Of a DNA stretch of 64,000 bases, positions 7,800 to 17,029 are shown in pieces. Each line of letters begins with the position of its first letter. Within the stretch, counting starts at the first letter, position 1. Under the pieces are notes generated by a model. It was not told the origin of the DNA, searched no databases, and was given only the letters and a program-made list of their open reading frames with translations. The stretch lies in assembly GCA_934273635.1 (NCBI GenBank), contig CAKQSV010000004.1, positions 1 to 64,000 on the forward strand, read 5' to 3'. Source of the stretch: an uncultured Alphaproteobacteria bacterium. Its GTDB lineage: Bacteria; Pseudomonadota; Alphaproteobacteria; RF32; CAG-239. A program made the position numbers and the translations under genes.

Positions 7800-8458
7800 T
7801 AAATATCTCGCTTGATGGTGAAAATGAGCAGTTCGTCAATGCAGTCTTCGGCAATGTCGGCAATATCGGCGATTTCCGTTATTAAGGCACTCAACTGCAG
7901 TTTGTTGGCCAATGGGAGGTCGGAGTCAAACAACGCCTCTTTCATGTGACCGGAAGTGAGGTCGGTTTCGTGCTCAATAAAATAAACTTTTTGCGAGTAG
8001 TCGCGCACGGTGCTGATGTCCCGGAAGAACGAACGTGAGGCAATGGCCATATTCTCGCAACAGTCGGTCACCTGCTCGCAAAGCTCTGTCAGACGCATGT
8101 GATATTCGGACGGAATCTCAGGATGCTCAATGTAAAAACGATAGCCGACTTCATCAAATTTATTGATGACTTTATCGATGTTTTCAACCAAATTCAGCAC
8201 ATCGGCGCGCAAATCGGGAATCAGGTTTTGGGTGTAGAGCTTGTTCTCAATATCGCGGCGCAAACCATCGGCGTCGTGCTCGATTTGTTTGATTTGGCGG
8301 TTGATTTTTTTGAACTCTTCACTGCGCCCTTCGCTTAAATAAACTCTGATGCCTTTTTTGAACATCATGGCGGCGTCAATGATTTTGTCGTGGAAGTTGT
8401 CGATTTTAAGTTCCAGAGCTTTGGTTTGTGAAAACAGTGATAATTTAACGTGAAACAT
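7799..8458 (-). CDS. DUF47 phosphate transport regulator (PhoU-like)
   Basis: A 219-residue all-helical protein of the DUF47/PhoU-like family. Members occur beside PiT transporters and are thought to control phosphate uptake. The helices contain acidic, metal-binding E/DxxxD-type motifs typical of PhoU folds (for example QIEHDADGLRRDIENKL and IADIADIAEDCIDELLIF). Gene order DUF47-pit with overlapping codons strongly supports the assignment. GAGGAT precedes the ATG. The divergent gene upstream is the DsbA-like oxidoreductase. Confidence 0.92.
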   Translation of the reverse strand: MFHVKLSLFSQTKALELKIDNFHDKIIDAAMMFKKGIRVYLSEGRSEEFKKINRQIKQIEHDADGLRRDIENKLYTQNLIPDLRADVLNLVENIDKVINKFDEVGYRFYIEHPEIPSEYHMRLTELCEQVTDCCENMAIASRSFFRDISTVRDYSQKVYFIEHETDLTSGHMKEALFDSDLPLANKLQLSALITEIADIADIAEDCIDELLIFTIKRDI

Positions 8459-8628
8459 GATAATCCTCGGTATATTTTTTTTTAATGTTCAGTATAGGTT
8501 AAGATTATGAATAAAGCGTTTAGTTTTTTATACCAAACTTGAAATTTATTTTAAAATCCTCTTGTAAATAACTTTTAGATTATATACATTATTTGTGTTG
8601 TAATTTTTATATATAAAAGGATTGTGAT

Positions 8629-9351
8629 ATGAATAAATCTAGTTCGATTTTCATTTCCATTGCGGCTTTGGTTGTTGCCGTTGCTGCTATGGTTATGTGC
8701 ATTTTGTGCTGCAATAAAAAATCTGATAGCAGCGTGGAAGCCGCTTTGATGGCAAAACCTGAAATGGTTATCGACGCCATCAAAAAATATGAACAAAATA
8801 TGAGAGATCAGGCTGCGGCCGAGGCTCAGAAAATGGTTGAAGCCAATATGGAAGAAATGAACAATGACGCCGACACGCCGTTCTTTGGTCCTGAAAACGC
8901 TAAAGTTACCGTTGTTGAGTTCTTTGACTATTCTTGCGGCTACTGCCACAAGTTGTTCCCTGAGTTGAAGTCGGTTGTTGACGCTAATCCGGATGTTAAG
9001 TTCGTATTCAAACCTTTGTCATTCTTGTCTGACGCTTCTGTTGCCGCGGCTAAGGGTGCTTTGGCTGCTTCTAAACAAGGCAAATTTATGGAAATGCACA
9101 ATGCTTTGTTCTCTGTTCAAGATCGTTTGACATCTGAAAAAATCAGATCTATCGCCGAAGAGCAAGGTTTGGATATGGTTAAATATGACAGCGATGTCAA
9201 CTCTGCCGAAGTTAATGCTCTGATTAAGAAAATGAGCCAGTTGGCTAACAAGATTCAGGTAAACGGTGTTCCGGTCTTGTTCATCAACGGCAAAATGCTG
9301 CAAACTCTTGATGGCAGCGAAATTCAATCTGCAATCAACAACAATAAATAA
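8629..9351 (+). CDS. DsbA-family periplasmic thiol oxidoreductase
   Basis: A 240-residue protein with an N-terminal uncleaved-looking membrane anchor or signal (residues 7-27), a helical stalk rich in Glu and Met, and a thioredoxin-like DsbA domain. The active site is CGYC in DYSCGYCHKLFPEL; the cis-Pro segment is NGVPVLFING. This is the Com1/DsbA-like group common in alphaproteobacteria, which forms or isomerises disulphides in exported proteins. It would suit the cysteine-rich secreted proteins at the right end of the window. AAGGAT precedes the ATG and a terminator follows at 9369-9402. Confidence 0.92.
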   Translation: MNKSSSIFISIAALVVAVAAMVMCILCCNKKSDSSVEAALMAKPEMVIDAIKKYEQNMRDQAAAEAQKMVEANMEEMNNDADTPFFGPENAKVTVVEFFDYSCGYCHKLFPELKSVVDANPDVKFVFKPLSFLSDASVAAAKGALAASKQGKFMEMHNALFSVQDRLTSEKIRSIAEEQGLDMVKYDSDVNSAEVNALIKKMSQLANKIQVNGVPVLFINGKMLQTLDGSEIQSAINNNK

Positions 9352-9368
9352 TAGCTGATTGCAAGAAG

Positions 9369-9402
9369 AAAAAAACAGCGTTTGAAAAAACGCTGTTTTT
9401 TT
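9369..9402 (+). terminator. Terminator after DsbA-like gene
   Basis: AAAACAGCG/CGCTGTTTTTTT hairpin with a T-run; A-run on the other side makes it potentially usable by xerC too. Confidence 0.85.
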
Positions 9403-9430
9403 GTGCTTTAAATGGTGTGCACCATAAGTA

Positions 9431-10357
9431 TTATTGTTCCCATTTGCGGTATTCGGTTTGCATGGTTTCGGTGCTCACTTCGGTGTAGCGTTGGGTGGTG
9501 GTGAGTGAGGCGTGTCCCAACAATTCTTGAATTGAGCGCAGGTCGGTTCCTTGTTCCAATAGGTGGGTGGCAAAGGAGTGACGCAGCGCGTGCGGGGTGA
9601 CGGTGTCGGGCAGGTTTAGTTTAAGGCGAATTTTTTGCATTTGGCGTTGTACAATGCGGGGTAATAGGCGTTCGCCACGCGCGCCCAAAAACAGCGCCTC
9701 GCCGGTTTTGAGGGTGTAGGGGCATTGCTGTTGGTAGGCGTTGATACTGTTAATAATCACCGGCAGTAGTGGCACAATACGTTCTTTGTTGCCTTTACCT
9801 TTAATACGCAGATAATTCTCGGAGCCGATGTCGCCGACATTAAGCGCGAGCGCCTCAGAAATACGCAATCCGCAACCGTATAGCAACATAAAAATAGCGG
9901 TATCGCGCAAGCCTTGCCATGGTTCAGAGCTAAGCTCTTTGGCGTGTTCTAAAAAGTCGAGCGTATCATCGGTGTCTAGCGCTCGGGGCAAAACTTTGGG
10001 GCGTTTGGGTGATGACAGGGCGCTGATGGCGGTGTTTTCAAGGTATTTGTTGCGATTAAGCCATTTGTAAAAATTTTTGAGAGATGAAATCTCACGCGCG
10101 ATACTGCTTTTGTCAATGTGTTTTCTTACTCGTTTGGTTAGAAAACCGCGAAAAGTATGAAGGTTGAAATTTTGAAAATCATCCAAAGAAAGTTCGGTTT
10201 CCTCTGCTGCCGCATAAGCGGTAAAAGCCGCCAAATCGCGCGCGTAGGCGTCAATGGTGTGGGGCGAATAGCGTTTGACATCCGTTAGCCATGTCAGCCA
10301 TTTGTTGATAAGCTCTCGCATTTGCGAATCGGTTTTGAAATCAATTTCTTTCTTCAT
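9431..10357 (-). CDS. xerC: Tyrosine recombinase XerC
   Basis: A 308-residue tyrosine recombinase acting with XerD at dif to resolve chromosome dimers. The N-terminal SAM-like DNA-binding domain covers residues 10-100. The catalytic domain shows the Arg in YGCGLRISEALALNVGDI, the HALRHSFATHLLEQG box, LGHASLTTTQRY with the nucleophilic Tyr, and Lys in the KGKGNKER hairpin. The full RKHRHY set appears intact. It is a chromosomal single gene, not linked to an integrated element, which favours Xer over phage integrase. AAGGA precedes the start. Confidence 0.93.
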   Translation of the reverse strand: MKKEIDFKTDSQMRELINKWLTWLTDVKRYSPHTIDAYARDLAAFTAYAAAEETELSLDDFQNFNLHTFRGFLTKRVRKHIDKSSIAREISSLKNFYKWLNRNKYLENTAISALSSPKRPKVLPRALDTDDTLDFLEHAKELSSEPWQGLRDTAIFMLLYGCGLRISEALALNVGDIGSENYLRIKGKGNKERIVPLLPVIINSINAYQQQCPYTLKTGEALFLGARGERLLPRIVQRQMQKIRLKLNLPDTVTPHALRHSFATHLLEQGTDLRSIQELLGHASLTTTQRYTEVSTETMQTEYRKWEQ

Positions 10358-10488
10358 CTTTTCTATTCCTTGTTAATAAAAATTATAACTTGTTTCAGCA
10401 AATATTTGGTTAATGATTTTTTGTTGACACGCCGCATAAAGGGCTTTATGAAAAGGAATAAGTTTTAATTGGAACAACGGAGGCGTTA

Positions 10489-10971
10489 ATGCGTAAAAAA
10501 TTGAGTTTTGTTGTGGCGAGCAGTTTTGGTGTGGGGTATTGTCCGTTTGCTTCAGGCACTGCCGGCTCGTTAGCCACATTGCCGTTGGCGTTCGCCGTGG
10601 CTTATTTTTATGGCGTGTGGGGAATTTTAGTCGCCGCTGTTGTTGCTTTTTTTGCAGGTGTCGCCGCGTCACGAGAAGTTTTGAAATATACCAAGCACGA
10701 CCCGTCTTTGATTGTGATTGACGAGGTGGTCGGGCAACTGTTGGCTTTTGCGTTGGTCGCCGACAAGCTCGTTGCTAATACTCAGGCGTGGGCGGTTTAT
10801 GTTATCGGGTTTGCTCTGTTTCGGTTGTTTGATATTTGGAAACCGCAACCGGCGCGTTGGGCTGATCAAAAGGTTTTGAACGCGTGGGGGGTTATGCTCG
10901 ACGATGTGTTTGCCGGCATTTATGCCGCACTGTGTTTGTACGGCATTTGTTATTATTTGCCTTTGTTATAA
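10489..10971 (+). CDS. pgpA: Phosphatidylglycerophosphatase A
   Basis: A 160-residue integral membrane phosphatase that converts phosphatidylglycerol phosphate to phosphatidylglycerol. PgpA motifs visible are the N-terminal PFASGTAGSLATLP, VIDEVVGQLLAF with the acidic pair, LFRLFDIWKPQP and GVMLDDVFAGIYAAL with DD. Four hydrophobic segments are expected. GGAGG precedes the ATG. It converges with ispA, whose stop lies five bases beyond. Confidence 0.93.
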   Translation: MRKKLSFVVASSFGVGYCPFASGTAGSLATLPLAFAVAYFYGVWGILVAAVVAFFAGVAASREVLKYTKHDPSLIVIDEVVGQLLAFALVADKLVANTQAWAVYVIGFALFRLFDIWKPQPARWADQKVLNAWGVMLDDVFAGIYAALCLYGICYYLPLL

Positions 10972-10975
10972 ATTT

Positions 10976-11872
10976 TTAGTGGTCGCGGTCGATGATAAAC
11001 TGCGCCAAATCTTGCAATAAGGCGGCTTTGTCACCAAAAATTTTCAGAGCGGCTTTGGCGTCGGCTATCAGGTCTTCGGCAATGCGGCGGGCTTTGGTCA
11101 GACCATAGAGGCTGACAAAGGTTACTTTGCCTTCCGAATCGTCCTTGTGCAGTTTTTTGCCCATAAGCTCTTGATTGCCGGTGACGTCCAGAATATCGTC
11201 GGCAATTTGAAAGGCGATGCCGATGTTGCGGGCGTAGCGGTGCAAGGCTTGCGTTTGTTCGGTGGTGGCTTTGCCTAAAATAGCGCCGGCGAGGCAAGAA
11301 AAACAAATCAGCTGACCGGTTTTCATTTCTTCAATGTGTTTTATCAGTGCTTCGGGCGCTAAATCAGAATTGTGTTGTTCGGCCATAAGGTCAAGCATTT
11401 GACCGGCGACCATACCGCCAAACGCGCCGGCTCCCCGTGCCAATGCCGCAACTAATTGACAACGGACTGCGGCGTCGGGGTGGGTTTGTTCTTGTGATAA
11501 AATATCAAAAGCATAAGTGAGTAAACCGTCGCCCGCTAAAATGGCGGTTGCTTCGTCGAAGGCTTTGTGACAAGTTGGTTTGCCGCGCCGGAGGTCATCA
11601 TTATCCATAGCCGGCAGGTCGTCATGAATTAAAGAATAAGAGTGCAGAAACTCTATGGCCGCGGCGCAGTTGAGCGATTGTTTGAAATCTAACCCGAACA
11701 GCTCGGCGGTTTTGCAAACCAAAAACGGACGCAGGCGTTTGCCGCCGTTGGCAACCGCATAGTGCATAGCCTCAACGACGCGTTTTTCAGCGCCGCTCGG
11801 TGTGGGTAAAAAGGCTTCCACAGCTTGATTAAACTGTTGTGAATAGGCTTTGAGTTCGGTAGTCACATTCAT
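10976..11872 (-). CDS. ispA: Farnesyl diphosphate synthase
   Basis: A 298-residue class I trans-prenyltransferase that condenses isopentenyl diphosphate with dimethylallyl and geranyl diphosphate. The first Asp-rich motif is DDLPAMDNDDLRRGKPTCH and the second FQIADDILD; GGKRLRPFL marks the IPP site. Length and motif spacing fit the bacterial short-chain (C15) group. It follows xseB with a 2-bp gap, the conserved xseB-ispA order seen in many proteobacteria; dxs, often next, is not here. Confidence 0.95.
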   Translation of the reverse strand: MNVTTELKAYSQQFNQAVEAFLPTPSGAEKRVVEAMHYAVANGGKRLRPFLVCKTAELFGLDFKQSLNCAAAIEFLHSYSLIHDDLPAMDNDDLRRGKPTCHKAFDEATAILAGDGLLTYAFDILSQEQTHPDAAVRCQLVAALARGAGAFGGMVAGQMLDLMAEQHNSDLAPEALIKHIEEMKTGQLICFSCLAGAILGKATTEQTQALHRYARNIGIAFQIADDILDVTGNQELMGKKLHKDDSEGKVTFVSLYGLTKARRIAEDLIADAKAALKIFGDKAALLQDLAQFIIDRDH

Positions 11873-11874
11873 GA

Positions 11875-12114
11875 TTATTCTTCTATTTTTTCAAGGGGCG
11901 AGGTGGCAACGGTGCCGTCGGCTCTTAACTCGATTTTTTCGATTTTGAGTTGGGCGTCTTTGAGTTTTTGTTCACAAAAGTTTTTGAGGGCAACCGCCTG
12001 CGTGTAGGCGGCAACGGCATCGTCAAGTTTAATGCGTCCGGCCTCAAGCTCACGCACAATGTTTTCAAGTTTGGTCAGGGCGTCTTCAAATGTCAGTTCT
12101 GCGGTTTCGCTCAT
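11875..12114 (-). CDS. xseB: Exodeoxyribonuclease VII small subunit
   Basis: A 79-residue XseB. It binds XseA to form the single-strand-specific exonuclease VII. The family core LTFEDALTKLENIVRELEAG is clear, followed by two helices with LDDAVAAYTQAVALKNFCEQKL. AAGGAGA precedes the ATG. It is the first gene of an operon with ispA. Confidence 0.95.
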   Translation of the reverse strand: MSETAELTFEDALTKLENIVRELEAGRIKLDDAVAAYTQAVALKNFCEQKLKDAQLKIEKIELRADGTVATSPLEKIEE

Positions 12115-12275
12115 TAGTGGTTCTCCTTGTTATCTGAGCACGAATATATTATATTCTCGAGTTGTTGGCAATCTTATTATCGCCCTTGTGATTAATCATT
12201 AAAGTTAGGGTATTTATAACTATGATTATAAAAAAAATTGTGCTAAATTAGAATTGTTAAAAATGGAGATTGAAG

Positions 12276-12566
12276 ATGAACAGTTCTACGGAAAGTTTTG
12301 GCTGCAATGTTTTGAAAGCCATGGGCAACGAAAAAAGGCTGAGAATCCTCAACGCTTTGCGGCGGCAGGAGATGAGCGTCGGCGAACTGGAAAAAGTGAT
12401 GGATTTGAGCCAATCGGCACTGTCACAGCATTTGGCTATTTTGCGGCGCGAGGGGATTGTGAAAACCAGACGCAAAGCCCAGACAATTTTTTATTCGATA
12501 AAGAGCGAACTGGTCACGCGCGTGCTTGATGTGGTGAGAGATTTTTATAACAACAGGTACAGTTAG
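12276..12566 (+). CDS. ArsR-family winged-helix regulator
   Basis: A 96-residue single-domain ArsR/SmtB-type repressor. The winged helix is seen in KAMGNEKRLRILNALRRQEM, LSQSALSQHLAILRREGIV (recognition helix) and TRRKAQTIFYSI (wing). No CxC metal site in the recognition helix is present, so the effector is unknown; redox- or sulphide-responsive members lack that motif too. The ATG at 12276 has GGAG seven bases upstream and is better than an in-frame TTG two codons earlier. It lies just upstream of an XRE regulator; no obvious regulated target adjoins. Confidence 0.88.
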   Translation: MNSSTESFGCNVLKAMGNEKRLRILNALRRQEMSVGELEKVMDLSQSALSQHLAILRREGIVKTRRKAQTIFYSIKSELVTRVLDVVRDFYNNRYS

Positions 12567-12631
12567 TTTCTGCAAAATAAAGTTGCATTATTTTTAATTA
12601 AAGTTATATTGGTGGCAGAGGAGACTCCAAT

Positions 12632-13006
12632 ATGACAGAGCAAGAGACTAGAAAACAACTTGAAAACAAAATTGACGTTCATGTCGGTGAGCGAATTGAA
12701 ATCAGACGCAAACTTTTGAAGATGACTCAGAAAGATTTGTCAAAAAAAATCGGCGTGACGTTTCAGCAACTGCAAAAATACGAGCAGGGGTTTAATCGGG
12801 TCAGCGCCAGTCGTTTGTGGCTAATCAGTCAAGCGTTGGGCACTGACATCAACTTCTTTTTTGAGGGACTGCAGTCCGAGACGTTCGGCGGTGATGACGT
12901 GATGCAACAGCAAAAGACTTTGGAGCTGATTATGGCTTATTCCAAAATCAAAAATGCCAAAGTCGCCGATATAGTTTTTAGTCTTTTGCAAGAGATGGGG
13001 CACTGA
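12632..13006 (+). CDS. XRE-family HTH regulator
   Basis: A 124-residue protein with a Cro/C1-type helix-turn-helix at residues 18-75 (RIEIRRKLLKMTQKDLSKKI, VTFQQLQKYEQGFNRVSASR). This compact form with a short acidic C-terminal tail is widespread in alphaproteobacterial chromosomes. GAGGAG precedes the ATG. Its last 29 bases overlap the 3' end of rnd on the opposite strand. Target genes cannot be deduced here. Confidence 0.88.
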   Translation: MTEQETRKQLENKIDVHVGERIEIRRKLLKMTQKDLSKKIGVTFQQLQKYEQGFNRVSASRLWLISQALGTDINFFFEGLQSETFGGDDVMQQQKTLELIMAYSKIKNAKVADIVFSLLQEMGH

Positions 13007-14153
13007 TTTTGATGTCAATGCGGTGCTTGACGTTGTCATAACCGATATTGAGGCGCCCCTCGCGCAGAGCCAGAGCCTGATTGCCAAACAGCTCTTTGCG
13101 CCAACCTTTGAGTATGGGGTTGTTTTTGTCGTGATAGGCCGAAAAATTGCGCAGATCGTCGTCGGTGGCGATGAGTTTGGCGACAACACCGCTTTGCTGA
13201 CTGGTGATTTTGAGTAATAGTTTTAAGAGCTCAAACAGTGCGGCGCGTGCGGTGGGTACTGATGGTTCTTTGTTGAGCTTGACGTATTGCTCGGGCGGAA
13301 TCTTTTTACAACTTTCAATAACATCAATAATTTCTTGCGCCAGACGACCTTTGGCGATGTCTTTGCGCAGGTTGCGGATATGTTCAAAGTCTTCAACGCA
13401 GGTGGGGCAGACGGCGGCAATGTTGAGCAGGCACTCGTCTTTAAGCAGACTTTGGCGCGGCGTGTTTTTCTTTTGAGCACGCAACTCCCGCCATGCACAA
13501 AGCTCGCGCAGAATTGTCAGATATTTGGTGCTGTGCGAACGGTGCTTGATTTTTTGCCAAACGGCGTAAGGGTCAACCTGATAAGTTTGCGGCGAGGTCA
13601 AGATTGTGGTTTCCTCATCCATCCAATGCAGACGACCGTTTTCTTGCAGTGTTTTTTGAAAATATTTATAAATATTCACCAAATGCGTGGTGTCGGAGAG
13701 TGCATATTCTAACTGAAGCTCACTCAAGGGGCGGATGCTCCAATCCGACAGACGCGAACTTTTGTCTAAGGATACGCCGCAAATTTTGTTGACGAGCGTC
13801 TCATAGCTGACGGATTCGCCAAATCCGCACACCATGGCGGCAATCTGGGTGTCAAACAACGGGGTGGGGATAAAACCGCCGAGTTGGTATAAAATTTCAA
13901 TGTCTTGTCGTCCGGAGTGAAAAACTTTGGTTATCCGTGGTTGGCGAATTAGCTCAAAAAAGGCGTTGAGGCTCAATTCCGGCGCTAACGGGTCAATAAT
14001 GGCGGCGGTGTTGCTGTTGGCAACCTGTATCAGGCAAAGTTTGGCATAATACGTTTTTTCTCGCAGAAACTCCAAATCAATGGTGATGAAGTCTTCTGTC
14101 GATAAATCCTGACACAACTCATTTAATTCGTGATTGGTTGTAATGATTCTCAT
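12978..14153 (-). CDS. rnd: Ribonuclease D
   Basis: A 391-residue DEDD-type 3'-5' exoribonuclease that trims tRNA and other small RNA precursors. ExoI is seen as TIDLEFLREKTYY (Asp and Glu), ExoII as VFHSGRQDIEIL, and ExoIII as LEYALSDTTHL (Tyr/Asp). HRDC domains occupy the C-terminal half (residues about 205-290 and beyond). AAGGTAAG precedes the ATG. The terminal overlap with the XRE gene suggests that the two mRNAs can be antisense to one another at their 3' ends. Confidence 0.93.
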   Translation of the reverse strand: MRIITTNHELNELCQDLSTEDFITIDLEFLREKTYYAKLCLIQVANSNTAAIIDPLAPELSLNAFFELIRQPRITKVFHSGRQDIEILYQLGGFIPTPLFDTQIAAMVCGFGESVSYETLVNKICGVSLDKSSRLSDWSIRPLSELQLEYALSDTTHLVNIYKYFQKTLQENGRLHWMDEETTILTSPQTYQVDPYAVWQKIKHRSHSTKYLTILRELCAWRELRAQKKNTPRQSLLKDECLLNIAAVCPTCVEDFEHIRNLRKDIAKGRLAQEIIDVIESCKKIPPEQYVKLNKEPSVPTARAALFELLKLLLKITSQQSGVVAKLIATDDDLRNFSAYHDKNNPILKGWRKELFGNQALALREGRLNIGYDNVKHRIDIKISAPSLAKD

Positions 14154-14381
14154 GTCTTTTTTCTTACCTTAATTCTATGAATTTGTGTATTATTTCAAAA
14201 TTTGTTTAATATTTAGTGAAAATTTGCGAAAAAAATACTTGCTATTTAATAAAATTGGTGTATATATACAGCCATAGATTATATCATTTTAGGCAATTAT
14301 TATTGACGTGTTCGGGCTTGGTAACCTGAATATTGAATGTTTACCACATATTATTTATTCACTTTCAAAATATACATAATT

Positions 14382-14939
14382 ATGGAAGCTAAAGAGACAA
14401 AAAGTGTTAAGGTTTTCTTGTTCGCACCTGAGAATGAGCAGTTGAAGAATTTGTTGAGCGCCTATGTTAATGTCCGCAAGGCTGTGTATGTCACTGCCAC
14501 AGATATTGTTCCTTACATGCGTGCTCGTGTTCGTCAGAAGTCCAATACAGTTGTTGGCATCGCCCGTCAATTTGCCCAGTCTTCCGGTCCGATTTTTAAG
14601 TATAATGTCGGTAAGGGACAGGGTCGCAAGAAGGTTGCAACAATCCGTGTGGAGAAGGAAGGTTGCTTTGATGAGATTGTCAAGATCGTCTCGCAGGTAT
14701 GCAAGGACGTGACTGAAGAGACACATCAGGCCCATGTTGCAGATGCAAAACAAAAGGAAGTTCACCTTACTTGCCGTGTTTCTGATATCGTGGCGCGAGA
14801 TGAAACCCCTTGGGTCGAGATTTTCGCAGTGCAGAAACATCAGCCTCCGGTTGAGGTCTGGATGGCAGCAGTTGAAAAACTAGCGGCAGCCGTCGGTGCC
14901 AAGGCTCAGTTCCATGACGCAAAGATTGAGGAGTTTTAA
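14382..14939 (+). CDS. Hypothetical protein, no Shine-Dalgarno
   Basis: A 185-residue soluble protein without a recognised domain, moderately basic, mixed alpha/beta by inspection. The ATG at 14382 follows an AT-rich leader (TTTCAAAATATACATAATT) with no Shine-Dalgarno site; an earlier in-frame ATG at 14337 would add an unlikely hydrophobic stretch. A TTGACG box lies near 14303. A strong terminator follows at 14988-15023. It resembles the other SD-less orphans in architecture. Function unknown. Confidence 0.75.
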   Translation: MEAKETKSVKVFLFAPENEQLKNLLSAYVNVRKAVYVTATDIVPYMRARVRQKSNTVVGIARQFAQSSGPIFKYNVGKGQGRKKVATIRVEKEGCFDEIVKIVSQVCKDVTEETHQAHVADAKQKEVHLTCRVSDIVARDETPWVEIFAVQKHQPPVEVWMAAVEKLAAAVGAKAQFHDAKIEEF

Positions 14940-14987
14940 TTCCTTTTGGTCTTTGCTCGTCGAAGTTGTTCTTTGACAGATTTAAGG

Positions 14988-15023
14988 AAAGGTCAATCTC
15001 TTTTTTGGAGATTGGCCTTTTTT
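14988..15023 (+). terminator. Terminator before aspS
   Basis: AAGGTCAATCTC/GAGATTGGCCTT hairpin followed by TTTTTTC. Confidence 0.85.
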
Positions 15024-15112
15024 CTGTGCTCATTTCGGGATTGTGCTTGCATTTGCGCAAATTTGATTCTAAAACAAATGATATTTTAGTTTAACTTTTT
15101 TATGAGGTTTTT

Positions 15113-16882
15113 ATGAATCAGTATAGAACTCATACTTGCGGACAGTTGCGAGTGGAAAATGTGAACGAGACGGTGACAATTGCCGGCTGGATTCACCGAA
15201 AACGGAATTTGGGCAGTTTGTGCTTTATTGATCTGCGCGACCATTATGGTATTACGCAGTGCGTGTTGGACAGTTCTTCTGATTTGTTTGATAAAATTAA
15301 AGATATCAGAGTTGAGAGCGTTATCGGTGTGACCGGTAAGGTAGTTAAACGCGAGAGTGTGAACCCCAATATGCCGACCGGTGATATTGAAATTGCCGTC
15401 GAGGCGATTGAAGTGCACTCTACCGCCGAGGTTTTGCCGTTTCAGGTGGCTCAGGAAGATGACGCGCCTGAAGAAATCCGCCTGAAATATCGTTTTTTGG
15501 ATTTACGCAAAGAGCGGATTCACAAAAATATTTTGTTGCGTTCGGCTGTGATTACGGAAATGCGCCGTTTGATGACGGAGCAAGGGTTTACGGAGTATCA
15601 GACGCCGATTTTGACCGCTTCGTCTCCTGAGGGCGCGCGTGACTTTTTGGTGCCGTCTCGTTTGAATCCCGGTCGTTTTTATGCTTTGCCGCAAGCGCCG
15701 CAGCAGTTTAAGCAACTGTTGATGGTTTCGGGGTTTGACCGCTATTTTCAGATTGCGCCGTGTTTTCGTGATGAAGACCCGCGCGCTGACCGCAGCCCCG
15801 GAGAATTTTATCAACTCGATATGGAAATGTCTTTTGCCACGCAGGAAGATGTGTTTAAGGTCATTGAGCACACGATGGGCGGCATTTTTAATAAGTTTGC
15901 AAACGGTAAGGTTGTTGATCAGGCGCCGTTTATGCGGATTCCGTTCCGTGAGGCTATGCTTAAGTATGGTTCGGACAAGCCGGATTTGCGCAACCCGTTG
16001 ACAATTCAGGATGTGACGGCCTTGTTCGGTAACTCGGGCTTTGGGGTTTATGACTCTCGTGTGGCAGAGGGCGACAGTGTTCGCGCGATTGTGTTGCCAA
16101 ATCAGGCGGAGAAACCACGCTCGTTCTTTGATAAACTTGACGCGTTTGCCAAGGAAAATGATATGGGCGGTATGGCTTATATTGCTTTGGCTCAGGCCGG
16201 TGCCAAAGGTATTGCCAAGTTGTTGAGCGCCGAGAAATTGGCTGAGATTAAGCAAACTTTGGGTATGAACGACGGTGACGCCGTGCTGTTTATGGTCGGG
16301 AAGGGCTTGAAGTTGGCTAAGTTTGCCGGCAGAACACGTTTGAAACTCGGCGAAGAACTGAATTTGGTTGATAAAAATTCGTTCAAAATCTGCTGGGTGG
16401 TTGATTTTCCGTTCTATGAAGAAAACGAAGAGACCGGCGCGGTAGAATTTTCGCACAACCCGTTCTCAATGCCTCAGGGCGGTATGGACGCGTTGTTGAA
16501 CAAGAATCCGTTGGATATTTATGCTTATCAGTACGATTTGGTTTGCAACGGTGTCGAATTGGCGTCCGGCGCAGTCAGAAACCATCAGCCGGAAATTATG
16601 TATAAAGCGTTTGAAATCGCCGGATATGACCACAGCGTGGTCGACAATAAGTTTGGCGGTATGATTAGCGCGTTTAAGTATGGTGCGCCTCCGCACGCCG
16701 GCTGTGCGCCGGGAATCGACAGAACGGTTATGTTGCTCTTGGATGAGCCGATTATCCGTGATGTGATTTTGTTCCCGTTGAACGGCAAAGCGCAAGATTT
16801 GATGATGCAGGCGCCGAATACGGTTACCGAGCAGCAGTTGAAGGATTTACACATTAAAATTGCGCTTGATGACGAAAAATAA
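15113..16882 (+). CDS. aspS: Aspartyl-tRNA synthetase
   Basis: A 589-residue class IIb synthetase of bacterial length. It has an N-terminal OB anticodon-binding domain (residues 1-105), the catalytic core with [17 protein letters not shown] (motif 2) and [21 protein letters not shown] (motif 3), and a bacterial GAD insert near residues 290-410. It charges tRNA-Asp; whether it also charges tRNA-Asn cannot be told by eye. TGAGG precedes the ATG. tRNA-Gln follows downstream. Confidence 0.97.
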   Translation: MNQYRTHTCGQLRVENVNETVTIAGWIHRKRNLGSLCFIDLRDHYGITQCVLDSSSDLFDKIKDIRVESVIGVTGKVVKRESVNPNMPTGDIEIAVEAIEVHSTAEVLPFQVAQEDDAPEEIRLKYRFLDLRKERIHKNILLRSAVITEMRRLMTEQGFTEYQTPILTASSPEGARDFLVPSRLNPGRFYALPQAPQQFKQLLMVSGFDRYFQIAPCFRDEDPRADRSPGEFYQLDMEMSFATQEDVFKVIEHTMGGIFNKFANGKVVDQAPFMRIPFREAMLKYGSDKPDLRNPLTIQDVTALFGNSGFGVYDSRVAEGDSVRAIVLPNQAEKPRSFFDKLDAFAKENDMGGMAYIALAQAGAKGIAKLLSAEKLAEIKQTLGMNDGDAVLFMVGKGLKLAKFAGRTRLKLGEELNLVDKNSFKICWVVDFPFYEENEETGAVEFSHNPFSMPQGGMDALLNKNPLDIYAYQYDLVCNGVELASGAVRNHQPEIMYKAFEIAGYDHSVVDNKFGGMISAFKYGAPPHAGCAPGIDRTVMLLLDEPIIRDVILFPLNGKAQDLMMQAPNTVTEQQLKDLHIKIALDDEK

Positions 16883-16890
16883 TAAAAAAA

Positions 16891-16948
16891 GGAATGTTTT
16901 AAGAAAAAATGTTTTGACAATTCAGAATAAATGTGCTTAAAACATTCC
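16891..16948 (+). promoter_or_regulatory. tRNA-Gln promoter inside an inverted repeat
   Basis: TTGACA (16914-16919), 17 bp, TTAAAA (16937-16942), with the tRNA starting at 16956. The perfect 13-bp inverted repeat GGAATGTTTTAAG/CTTAAAACATTCC (16891-16903, 16936-16948) encloses the promoter and may also act as the aspS terminator. Confidence 0.7.
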
Positions 16949-16955
16949 TGTTCAT

Positions 16956-17029
16956 TGCTTCATCGTCTAATGGTAGGACACGACACTCTGGATGTTGGTA
17001 TCTTGGTTCGAATCCAGGTGAAGCAGCCA
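16956..17029 (+). tRNA. tRNA-Gln (anticodon CTG), CCA encoded
   Basis: A 74-nt cloverleaf: acceptor TGCTTCA/TGAAGCA, D-stem GTCT/GGAC, anticodon stem CGACA/TGTTG around CTCTGGA (anticodon CTG), T-stem CTTGG/CCAGG with loop TTCGAAT, discriminator G and encoded CCA. All stems pair (some G-U). A terminator follows at once. Confidence 0.93.

Noticed and set aside
15503..16456. A 317-codon minus-strand frame opposite aspS
   Set aside because: Shadow of aspS.
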